NCBI GenBank assembly: GCA_964388955.1
Contig: CAYMCO010000068.1
Coordinates: 1 to 8,341 of the forward strand
DNA length: 8,341 nucleotides
From: CAYMCO01 sp964388955
GTDB taxonomy: Bacteria > Chloroflexota > Anaerolineae > Anaerolineales > E44-bin32
Reading direction: 5' to 3'
In this document: piece by piece, positions 1-6,605 of the stretch
How the letters are laid out: every line of letters starts with the position of its first letter
Position numbering within the stretch: position 1 is the stretch's first letter
Notes under the pieces: generated by a model
The model's database searches: none
What the model was told of the DNA's origin: nothing
The model's input: only the letters and a program-made list of their open reading frames with translations
Made by a program: the position numbers and the translations under genes

Positions 1-50
1 GGGGGGCAGGGGAGCAAGGGAGCAGGGGGGCAGGGGGGCAGGGGGGAGGG
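1..50. repeat. G-rich 8-bp tandem repeat
   Basis: Six successive 8-base units can be read directly: GGGGGGCA, GGGGAGCA, AGGGAGCA, GGGGGGCA, GGGGGGCA and GGGGGGAG, then GG. The array starts at the window edge, so its true length is unknown. Every unit has a run of at least three G except where A interrupts it, so the + strand could form a G-quadruplex. It lies about 160 bases upstream of the ligase-TPR start codon and just before a candidate promoter. It does not look coding. Similar G-rich short repeats are, as far as I recall, common between genes in some Chloroflexota and cyanobacteria, but I cannot check that here. Confidence 0.85.
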
Positions 51-77
51 CGCTGGAGTGTGGGACCTTCCGGCCGC

Positions 78-106
78 TTGCCCGGCCACGGCCCGGCGGC
101 TACACT
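78..106 (+). promoter_or_regulatory. candidate sigma70-type promoter for the ligase-TPR gene
   Basis: A TTGCCC hexamer (78-83) and a TACACT hexamer (101-106) are separated by exactly 17 bases. Each matches four of six positions of the -35 and -10 consensus. Transcription would start near 113 and give a leader of about 95 bases before the ATG at 209. In such GC-rich DNA a chance match is possible. Confidence 0.35.
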
Positions 107-208
107 GGGGCGGCCCGCGCAATTCTCGGACCGCGGCTGGACGAGGCGCGCGGGAGCATCGCCGGGGCCAACATTCTCCGCCGCAGCGGCGGATCACGCC
201 GGAGCAGG

Positions 209-2641
209 ATGAATCCAGCAGACCTCCTTGATTCCAACCCGCAAATCCAAAGGGGAACCCCTAACTCACGCCCCGACTTCGGTCGACTAACGCAGTTCGG
301 ATTGTGCTGGATCATGCTCGTAATATGGGCATCCACGCTCGACCTCACGCAACCCCGCGCCCGCCTATTCGGCTGGCTCTCGCTGATCGCCGCCTTGCTC
401 GTTTGGCTGGCTTTCAAGATCCGCTCCCGCGAGCAGTTGCAGATTCACCGTTTCGCCCTTCCGCTCAGCGCATTTGTCCTTCTGCAAGTGGCCCTGGTGC
501 CCGCATCTTTGGTCCCGCAATATGGCCTGCGACCGGCCTGGATCGGATTGTCTGCCCTGCTCACATATTTCATGTGGAGCGATTGGCTGGCCCACGGCCT
601 CAGGGCCCGCGTAGTGGAGAACGCGCTCATGATTCTGGTCGGCCTGCTTTCCTTCGGCGCGCTGCTCGGATATCTGCTGTGGAACAAGGAGTGGTGGGAT
701 ATCACCGGGGCGTTCTTCTCATCTCCACCCGCCGGCTTCCGCGCCTCCGGACCTTTCTTGGGCCATCCCAATGTCATGGCCGGCGTCATCTATCTGACCT
801 TCCCGATCGCGCTGGTCCGATTCCTGCGCGAGAGGCATCTGGTGCGGCGGCTCCTGTGGCTCCCGGCCCTGGGGCTGTTCCTGTTCGTGCTCTATCAGAC
901 GGCTTCCCGTGCCGGCTGGGGGGCGGCTGCCCTTGGGATCGGGACCTCCCTGGCGCTCCTATATGCGGGCCGCTTGAGCCCACTTTTCGCAGGTGGCCAC
1001 GGCCGAGCCATCCAAAAGATAACCGGCAGGACCGTTGCGATCGGCGCTCTGTTCTGCATCCTGGTTGCCGGAATTGGCCTTGTCCTGCTGCAGAAGACGA
1101 TCGATGTCGGCAGCATGTCCTTGGCCACGGCCCGGGCGGAGGTCTGGCGGGTGGCCTGGGACATGTTCTCGCATTCGCCGCTCATCGGCCAGGGGCCGGG
1201 CGCCTATACCCCCTACTTCGTCTCTATCGCCGGCCGCCCGCCCAGCGAAATTCACAGCCACGCGCACAGCCTGTGGTTCCAAACGGCCGCGGAGAGCGGT
1301 CTGCTGGGCCTCGGCCTCATGACCGCCGCGGCCGTGCTGCTCGGTGGGGCGCTCTTTCTATCTTGGAAGCAGGTGATCAACTCGCCCGCTGACCGCGCCG
1401 CCTTCGCCGCCTATGCCGGGTCGCTGATCGCATTGACCGCTCATCACACGCTTGATGACCTGTTTCAGCGTCCCTTTTACGCGCTCTTGGCTGTCTTGAT
1501 CCTGGCGCTCGCTTCGCGCTTTGTTCCTCGGGAGCGCCTGAGGATCCTTGGCTTCAAGACCGGCGTCGCCGCCATTGGCGTGGGAATCCTTACGCTGGGC
1601 GCGCTCACCTTCTTCGAGTTCCGCGGCGCGCTCACCTATTGGGATGGCCTGCTGGGGTTTGCTACGGATGGCACCCGGCAGGCCCAAGAGCAACTCTGCC
1701 GCGCAGCGCGACGGAACCCCGCCATGCCGCTCTATTGGGCGGAGTGCGCCCTTGCTCTCGAACAGCTCCAAGCGGGGCCGGCGCAAGCGGTTTGGCTCGA
1801 CGAGGCCAGCGCCGCTCTCGAACGAGGGCTGGATGTGGATCCCTATTGGGCCATCCCAAGAGCCAATCTGGCAGCCCTTGAATGGCAGAGGGGACAGCGG
1901 GATGCCGCGCTGCAGCTCATGCGCGCCGCCGCCGATGCGGCACCCAAATTCCCCATATTCCATTTGAATCTCGGCAGGATGGAGGAGGCGATGGGGAATG
2001 CAGGGGCCGCAATCTCGCAGTATCGGCGGGCGCTGGCGCTGGGCCCTCCCTTGGCGGAGAGTCCATTCTTCGATGCCACGGATCTCCGGCGGAGGGCGGC
2101 TGCGGGGTACGAGCAGGGGCGCTCACCGGACTCGCCGCTGAGCGAATCGTCCTTGGAGCAGCCCGCCGGGGAAGGGCTATCGGACGCCCTAGCGTCGTTC
2201 ACATCTGAGTTGGAGGCGAATCCGCGAGACACACGCCTCTACGCTCCGCTGGCGGTGATACAACTGCGGATGGACATGACGGAGGACGCCCTGCGCACGG
2301 CTCAGGAAGCGATCTTCCTGGCCGGAGCTACTCCGCGCAACCTGCAACTGGTCGGGAGAATCCTGCGCGCCTCCGGCGAAGACGCGGCTGCTGCCGGGTA
2401 TTTCGAGCGAATGTATGCAGGCCTGCGGGGCGGCAGCTACTCAAACGACTACTACTACTCCACGGTGCGAATGGTCGGGTTGCCGACCGATCTATCACCA
2501 TGGTTCGCCACGGGGGAGTTGACCCCCCAGATGGTTGCTGACCTGCGGTGGCTTGCCCAGTATCATCAGCGTGAAGGTGAGGAGGGGCAAACGCAGGAGA
2601 TCTATGACTGGCTGGATGCTTCACAGGCCAATTGGCGTTAG
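209..2641 (+). CDS. O-antigen ligase/polymerase-like membrane protein with C-terminal TPR region
   Basis: An 810-residue polytopic protein of the WaaL/Wzy type (Wzy_C, O-antigen ligase superfamily). Such enzymes transfer or polymerise undecaprenyl-linked glycans at the outer face of the cytoplasmic membrane. Residues ~30-470 hold about a dozen hydrophobic segments. Family signatures are visible: GHPNVMAG (185-192), ASRAGWG (232-238), the RAEVWRVAWDMF stretch (from 309) followed by SPLIGQGPGAY (323-333), and HSHAHSLW (349-356) leading to AESGLLGLG (361-369), which corresponds to the catalytic-His region of WaaL. From ~490 on the protein is soluble and helical with degenerate TPR-like repeats (about 493-520, 526-575, 578-612, 658-705), interrupted by a Ser/Pro/Gly linker (~637-656). 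The ATG at 209 has GGAG at 201-204, a short 4-base spacing. Ligases are typically ~400 residues; the TPR half explains the extra length and may recruit partners. Whether it is a ligase or a polymerase, and on which glycan, cannot be told. Its stop overlaps that of the minus-strand relic. Confidence 0.88.
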   Translation: MNPADLLDSNPQIQRGTPNSRPDFGRLTQFGLCWIMLVIWASTLDLTQPRARLFGWLSLIAALLVWLAFKIRSREQLQIHRFALPLSAFVLLQVALVPASLVPQYGLRPAWIGLSALLTYFMWSDWLAHGLRARVVENALMILVGLLSFGALLGYLLWNKEWWDITGAFFSSPPAGFRASGPFLGHPNVMAGVIYLTFPIALVRFLRERHLVRRLLWLPALGLFLFVLYQTASRAGWGAAALGIGTSLALLYAGRLSPLFAGGHGRAIQKITGRTVAIGALFCILVAGIGLVLLQKTIDVGSMSLATARAEVWRVAWDMFSHSPLIGQGPGAYTPYFVSIAGRPPSEIHSHAHSLWFQTAAESGLLGLGLMTAAAVLLGGALFLSWKQVINSPADRAAFAAYAGSLIALTAHHTLDDLFQRPFYALLAVLILALASRFVPRERLRILGFKTGVAAIGVGILTLGALTFFEFRGALTYWDGLLGFATDGTRQAQEQLCRAARRNPAMPLYWAECALALEQLQAGPAQAVWLDEASAALERGLDVDPYWAIPRANLAALEWQRGQRDAALQLMRAAADAAPKFPIFHLNLGRMEEAMGNAGAAISQYRRALALGPPLAESPFFDATDLRRRAAAGYEQGRSPDSPLSESSLEQPAGEGLSDALASFTSELEANPRDTRLYAPLAVIQLRMDMTEDALRTAQEAIFLAGATPRNLQLVGRILRASGEDAAAAGYFERMYAGLRGGSYSNDYYYSTVRMVGLPTDLSPWFATGELTPQMVADLRWLAQYHQREGEEGQTQEIYDWLDASQANWR

Positions 2642-3175
2642 TTCCCTGGTCTACGCAAGCCCTCCCGAACGTACAACCTCGCCCCTTCTTTCTCGGCCAC
2701 AGGCTCGAACCGCTCAGTCACATAATCATCCAACCGGTCGTACCGAAATCGCCCAAGGAGGATCTGTTCCGGCTGGTATGCCTCGATGACATTTATCACT
2801 TGCGCCTCGGTCAGGAAACCCGTCTCCATGCGCTTTCTTGTGAACACGGCCAGTTCGGGTGGAACGAGCAGGTTCGCGCGAAAGGCGTAGATCGGCAGAT
2901 CGGTGACCACCCAGCGCGCTTGCGGCGCATATCGAGTCATTTCGCTCAGGATGGGATTGTCTGCCAGGAAATCCTCGTCCGTCCGGATTATCGCCTCGCG
3001 ATGGGATTTGAACCGCATGCTGATGTCCGGCAGCCAGTTACGGATCAACGCAGCCATGCCCCCGCCCAATATGGCGAGGGCCAGCAGATACCTGGCTGGA
3101 TAGAGAAAGTGATTGAGGCTGAACCCATCGGTCAATTGCTGAAAATAGCTGACCGGGTTGGCGCCCGGAAGACAA
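2638..3175 (-). pseudogene. C-terminal remnant of a GT39-like glycosyltransferase (copy A)
   Basis: The minus strand encodes a protein segment clearly paralogous to the C-terminal part of the intact gene at 6606-8105. Shared blocks include WVVTDLPIYAFRA, LLVPPELAVFT, YQPEQILLGRF and LYVRE. The natural C-terminus is kept, ending at a TAA (2640-2638) that overlaps the TAG of the convergent ligase-TPR gene. Everything N-terminal is missing: no DxDEG or QPPL region. Between the conserved AILGG segment and the LPD segment, copy A is 240 nt shorter than the intact paralogue (anchor words at 3027 and 3062 here, 6995 and 7270 there), an in-frame gap. The frame stays open upstream to 3501, but beyond ~3175 that translation is antisense to another gene fragment, so the 287-codon frame is a chimera. 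The upstream limit is approximate. Without the membrane catalytic half it cannot be an active glycosyltransferase. Confidence 0.75.
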
Positions 3176-3181
3176 CAGTGA

Positions 3182-3413
3182 CCTCCGGCGATGACGGCGC
3201 CGTTGCCGAGTATTTCAAGCGTGTGTATGATGCACTTAGGAGAGGAAGCCACTCCAACGATCGCTGCTATTCCACGGTGCCGAGGGTCGGGCTTCCGAGC
3301 GATCTGCCGCCGCGCTTTGCCACCGGGGAGTTGACATCCCAGTTGGCGGCAGACCTGAGGTGGTTCACAGATTACCATCAGCGTGAACGGTAGGGGGCAA
3401 ACGCAGGAGATCT
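3182..3413 (+). pseudogene. second, truncated copy of the ligase-TPR C-terminus
   Basis: From about 3182 the + strand encodes a segment parallel to residues 722-788 of the ligase-TPR protein, for example YSTVPRVGLPSDL against YSTVRMVGLPTDL and RFATGELTSQLAADLRW against WFATGELTPQMVADLRW. By eye about 45 of 68 residues are identical. Homology opens at a shared CCTCCGGCG (2370-2378 and 3182-3190). The frame ends early at TAG 3391-3393, caused by a net 2-base change relative to the parent. Homology then resumes in another frame with the 20-base identity GGGGCAAACGCAGGAGATCT (2584-2603 and 3394-3413) and fades. It lacks all membrane and most TPR sequence and has no start of its own, so it is a dead fragment. 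The divergence is too great for a recent duplication. Confidence 0.8.
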
Positions 3414-3497
3414 CGAAATGGCGGCCTTCTGCTTTTGGCGCCCGGGTTGGCGTGGCTTGGAACGGGCCAAGAGCGGCCCAGGCTGGTGGGCGCCGGG

Positions 3498-4020
3498 TCA
3501 TGTTTCTTGGATGTCAAACCGGTCAACGTGTTCCTGGCGATATTCGTCATCCTGTGGGCGATAGGGGATTGGAGCCCCCCGGCCAAGATCATCGTTCTGG
3601 GATTGCTTGCATATTCCTGGCGCAGGTCTTGTCTGTCTACCGAGGGTCTCTGAGCATCTACGATGACGCTTACATCACGTTTCGCTACCCCCGAAACCTG
3701 GCGGAAGGTACAGGACCGGTGTTCAACCCTGGCGAGCGGGTAGAAGGGTATACCAACCCTTTATGGATGGCTCTGCTAGCTGCCGCACATTTCCGCGGGT
3801 TCTCTATAGAGCTCGTTTCTCCCCACTGGTATCTTCAGGATGGTCATGCTCATCTCCTGTCCGTTCTGTTGGCGGTCCGTGCGGATCCTCGCTCGACCTA
3901 CGTGCCCCATGCCGTCGGATCTCGTGCGGAAGTTGATGTTCCTCGCACTCCTTTTCGTGACCGCCGTCGCCAGGCTCCGCTTTCTCTCCGCGTTCCTCCC
4001 CTGGAGCCGGGTCTGCGAGA
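3498..4020 (+). pseudogene. frameshifted N-terminal remnant of a GT-C (ArnT/PMT-like) membrane transferase
   Basis: The first part, in the frame passing through 3498, encodes a hydrophobic stretch (VNVFLAIFVILWAIGDW, then IIVLGLLAYSW) and stops at 3651. The signature region lies in a different frame: IYDDAYITFRYPRNLAEG (from 3656), FNPGERVEGYTNPLW (to ~3766) and a hydrophobic LLAAAHF. A frameshift therefore sits around 3615-3650. The pattern 'DDAYITxRYARNLAxGxGxVFNPGExVxGxTN' is typical of the N-terminal region of a GT-C family distinct from the intact genes here; DD would be the catalytic acidic pair in the first extracellular loop. After ~3825 the hydrophobic sequence seems to move to yet another frame (MVMLISCPFCW from 3840; KLMFLALLFVTAVARLRFL from ~3930). 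The rest of the gene, normally 500 residues or more, is absent. The right limit is approximate. Confidence 0.6.
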
Positions 4021-4693
4021 TCGGTGATGGACTTGTCTTCATAGGTGAATGTCTCTACTACGAAGTGGATGATCTCGCGCACAGAGGCCATACTGCGAAG
4101 GAAAGGCCACGCAACGAGCGCGAGATCACGTCGGGCGCTCGGGTCAATCACCGCGACGAGCGACTCCTGCCAAGTGCAGGCCCTGGCCGGTGAATATGGC
4201 GCCCTGGGTCTGTGCGCCGCAGGGAAATCCGCAAGGCCTTCTGGCACCGCAATAGCACGCATTCTCTCTCCGTCATGGCTTATATGGATACTTCGTCGCC
4301 ACACGACGCGATTGATCCCAACCCAAAGGCGCCGCTTTCTTCATCGAGCAGTCTGCGCCGCAACACGGCCGTCAGCTTGTGGCGGCGAGCCCTCCTGGAT
4401 TTGGCATATCATATGCATTTGATGCGATCGCGCGTGATCGGCCTGGATGCCGAAGCGAGGTGCAGCTCTTTCCGGGGAGTTTGCTCCAATCGTGTCTTGT
4501 GTGATACTGTGCGCAGCGCGAGGTATCTCAACGGAGAGGAGGAAAAATTGGTCGGCGGGCTCATGAGAGAACCGGCCTGTGCGCGAGATCCAGGGCGCGT
4601 GGACCTAGCCGGCCCGCCGGCCATCTGTTCTCATCCGTGTCCGGACTGCTTTCCACACAACCTTCAAGTCTCGCCCTTGGAAGCGCATAGACG
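4021..4693. other. gene-poor stretch, no recognised gene
   Basis: I find no family I recognise in either strand over these ~670 bases. Open frames exist on the + strand (such as 4212-4697) but their composition is Ser/Arg/Cys-rich with no hydrophobic or domain pattern, and they look like chance. One part of the minus strand, 4262 down to ~4021, is more gene-like: it reads QESLVAVIDPSARRDLALVAW and then REIIHFVVETFTYEDKSI, with mostly G or C at third positions. It could be a scrap of another gene that ends where the adjacent GT-C relic ends. The stretch is best read as eroded DNA between two functional loci, plus the leader of the gene starting at 4694. Confidence 0.5.
4481..4508 (+). promoter_or_regulatory. 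weak candidate promoter for the GT39 gene
   Basis: TTGCTC (4481-4486) and GATACT (4503-4508) are 16 bases apart, and the -10 is preceded by TGT, giving an extended -10 pattern (TGTGATACT). It would leave a leader of about 180 bases before the ATG at 4694. Matches are partial, and some promoter in this relic region is expected because the gene has no co-directional intact neighbour nearby. Low certainty. Confidence 0.22.
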
Positions 4694-6193
4694 ATGAAAT
4701 CTGTGAAGGGTCGCTTGTGTCTGCCAAAGAAGTCTCGACTTGCGACCTATCAATATGCGATCTTGGGGATCACCGCGCTGGGAGCTGCTTTCCGCCTTTA
4801 TCGCCTTGGCCAGCAGAGCCTATGGTTCGATGAAACGCTGAGTGTGTTGTTCGCCTCTCAACCCATCGGAGTCGCAATACAATCGATGCTCCAGGAGGGG
4901 CTCCAACATTCGCCGCTGTTCTACATACTCCTGCGCCCATTCGTCTCGCAGCCAGTGCGCGAATTTCTCGTGCGCCTCTTGTCCGTGGCTGCCGGTGTCG
5001 CGACGATCCCCGCGATTGGAGAGCTCGGCCGCAAGCTGTATTCAACGCGCGTGGGTGTATTGGCCGCTGCCATCGTGGCGCTGAATCCCTTCCATGTGTG
5101 GTATTCGCGTGAAACCCGCATGTACTCATTGATCGGTCTGCTGACAGTGCTGGTCATGATCTTTTTCTTCCAGATCGTCTACGGCAGACCCAAGCCGCGG
5201 CACTGGATCGGGCTGTCCCTTACCCTGGGTGCGGCCCTGAACACGCATCTCTTCGCACATTTTCTTCCACTAGTCCAACTGGTCTTCTTTGCGGCGACAT
5301 TTCGCGTGACTTATCCGCTGCTTCGCCGCTGGGCAGCATCCATCGTGGGAGCCTATCTCACACTGATTCCGTGGATCATCGTTGTGGTGCGATGGGGGAA
5401 TTACTATGGATCGGGCGGGACTTCACGCCCGCCCGTTCTCACCGATCTGCTTTCCACGGTGTGGGACTTCAGCTTTGGATCAGCGGACCAGCTCACCTTG
5501 GGTGTATCCATCGCGCTATGCGTTTTTCTCGCCATGATGGTGGCGGGTTTGATGGCTTCCCGACGGCGCTTCGTGCTCATGGGCTCGTGGCTCTTCGTTC
5601 CGGTCTTGGTCACCTTCTTGCTTTCGCTCCATGTCCCAATGTACATGGATCGATACCTGATGATCGCATTTCCGGCATATGTTCTGCTGGTCGCAGCGGG
5701 CATCGACAGCTTCAAACTGCCCGCCCTTCGCATCGCCGCGGGCCTATCGATCTTGACGCTTACGGCGATGGGGCTTTCAAAAGTCTTCTTCAGTCCTGTA
5801 CAGCGTCAACATGCAAACTGGCGGGCGTTGGGGCACGTCCTTGCGGAAGAAACCGATCCGCAGCGAGACGTGATCGTCACTCTTCATTATCAGGACCTGG
5901 TCCCACTGCATTTCTACTACCAGGGGGACACAGCGATCACCCCCCTCGTCTCCTTTCGGGATGTGAATCTTCCCGACGTGGAATTGTCATCCCTCGAATC
6001 GGATTCGAGCCGCTTATGGCTGGTAATTCCGCACCTGACTCCAACAGAGCATCTGTTCCTCGACTGCGTCCCATTTGATGAGAGGACTTTCACGCCGATG
6101 GATCGGGTGCGTGAATGGCGCAGGAGCATTAGTCAGAGACTTGTCTCGGTGCGCGAGCTGGGCTGCATTCGCTTGGAAACATATGGCCCATAG
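4694..6193 (+). CDS. GT39/ArnT-like integral membrane glycosyltransferase
   Basis: A 499-residue polytopic GT-C enzyme of the PMT_2/ArnT type, which transfers a sugar from a polyprenyl-phosphate donor to an acceptor on the outer side of the cytoplasmic membrane. The N-terminus has a basic start, a hydrophobic helix (~19-33), then FRLYRLGQQSLWFDETLSV with the conserved acidic pair D46-E47 in the first extracellular loop. HSPLFYILL (72-80) corresponds to the usual HPPLyyLLL, and NPFHVWYSRETRMYSL (131-146) is a very typical block for this family. Further hydrophobic segments run to ~365; from ~370 (HANWRALG) to the end is a soluble extracytoplasmic domain of ~130 residues. Length is normal. The ATG at 4694 follows a weak GGAAG (4679-4683, spacing 10). 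It stands alone behind 2 kb of relics and is convergent with the minus-strand genes; its last 60 bases are antisense to the tail of the relic frame at 6133-6555. Substrate and acceptor are unknown. Confidence 0.87.
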   Translation: MKSVKGRLCLPKKSRLATYQYAILGITALGAAFRLYRLGQQSLWFDETLSVLFASQPIGVAIQSMLQEGLQHSPLFYILLRPFVSQPVREFLVRLLSVAAGVATIPAIGELGRKLYSTRVGVLAAAIVALNPFHVWYSRETRMYSLIGLLTVLVMIFFFQIVYGRPKPRHWIGLSLTLGAALNTHLFAHFLPLVQLVFFAATFRVTYPLLRRWAASIVGAYLTLIPWIIVVVRWGNYYGSGGTSRPPVLTDLLSTVWDFSFGSADQLTLGVSIALCVFLAMMVAGLMASRRRFVLMGSWLFVPVLVTFLLSLHVPMYMDRYLMIAFPAYVLLVAAGIDSFKLPALRIAAGLSILTLTAMGLSKVFFSPVQRQHANWRALGHVLAEETDPQRDVIVTLHYQDLVPLHFYYQGDTAITPLVSFRDVNLPDVELSSLESDSSRLWLVIPHLTPTEHLFLDCVPFDERTFTPMDRVREWRRSISQRLVSVRELGCIRLETYGP

Positions 6194-6555
6194 TGGATTA
6201 GTGCCGCGGATATCGGGAACACCAAGTCCTCGCGGATGAACAGATCCCCCGCACTGCCTCTCAGCACGAGCTCGTACCGTCCAGCAAGGGCATCCTCCAC
6301 GCGGCCCAACTCGAAACGCCCCAGCAAGATTTGCTCCGGCTGATATTCCGTGATCACGCCCAGGACGGCCTCCTGAGTGAGAAAGCCCGTCTCCAAGCGC
6401 TTCTCAGCGAAGACTGCCATTTCAGGCGGCACGAGCAGCCCGGCGCGAAAGGCGTCCATCCAGGCTTTGAGCATCAGACTGAATAGCGGAGGTTGGTCGC
6501 TCCAGATACGGTCATAGAGTGGATGGCCATGTGCCAGGAGCAGTGCTTTCATCAA
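6133..6555 (-). pseudogene. internally deleted GT39-like relic (copy B), still an open 140-codon frame
   Basis: Residues 1-35 (KALL, PLYDRIWSDQPPLF, WMDAF) match the early region of the intact paralogue at 6606-8105, from its IKALL to its first large helix. They are fused in frame to the C-terminal module (FRAGLLVPPEMAVF, YQPEQILLGRF, AGDLFIRED). Using the words GCGCGAAAGGCGT and TGGTCGCTCCAGAT as anchors (6443 and 6494 here, 6844 and 7915 in the intact gene), copy B is 1020 nt, exactly 340 codons, shorter. Nearly all transmembrane segments are gone, and the N-terminus including the DPDEG acidic motif is missing, so it cannot be a working transferase. The normal stop is also lost: after IREDL the frame runs ~30 codons through unrelated DNA, overlapping the 3' end of the + strand GT39 gene. 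About 50 of 76 residues of the C-terminal module match the intact copy. A short expressed protein is not excluded, but no ribosome binding site stands out before the TTG-ATG start. Confidence 0.75.
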
Positions 6556-6557
6556 TA

Positions 6558-6580
6558 GCCGAGCGGGCGCCCGCTCCGGC
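6558..6580. repeat. GC-rich palindrome downstream of the intact GT39-like gene
   Basis: GAGCGGGCGCCCGCTC (6561-6576) is a perfect 16-bp palindrome. Adding the flanks GCC and CGGC extends the stem to about 11 pairs with a one-base bulge. On the minus strand it lies about 25 bases after the stop of the intact GT39-like gene, a terminator-like position, but no T-run follows, so an intrinsic terminator is not supported. It also sits just outside the point (~6555) where homology between relic copy B and the intact gene begins, so it may instead mark a rearrangement breakpoint. Confidence 0.5.
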
Positions 6581-6605
6581 GGCAGATTTTACCCACAACC
6601 GACCG

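Noticed and set aside
1..50. Possible CRISPR array or mobile-element end
   Set aside because: The units are only 8 bases and contiguous with no spacers, and no inverted repeat or transposase is present.
304..1392. A long + strand frame inside the ligase gene
   Set aside because: It is an out-of-frame shadow, rich in Arg, Pro and Gly, with no domain; the frame from 209 carries clear ligase motifs.
1358..1963. A 201-codon minus-strand frame antisense to the ligase-TPR gene
   Set aside because: It overlaps a well-supported coding region and has no recognisable pattern of its own; long antisense frames are expected in high-GC DNA.
2632..3393. A 253-codon + strand frame spanning the relic region
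   Set aside because: Its first two thirds are antisense to the GT39-like relic; only its end, from ~3182, is genuine ligase-TPR-derived sequence.
2638..3501. An uninterrupted 287-codon minus-strand frame that could be called a complete gene
   Set aside because: Only the part below ~3175 matches the GT39-like family. The upstream ~100 codons are antisense to the ligase-TPR fragment and unrelated DNA, so the full frame is a chance chimera.
4212..4697. A 161-codon + strand frame running into the start of the GT39 gene
   Set aside because: Its composition (Ser, Arg, Cys and Pro rich, no hydrophobic helices or motif) is not gene-like, and no ribosome binding site or homology is evident.
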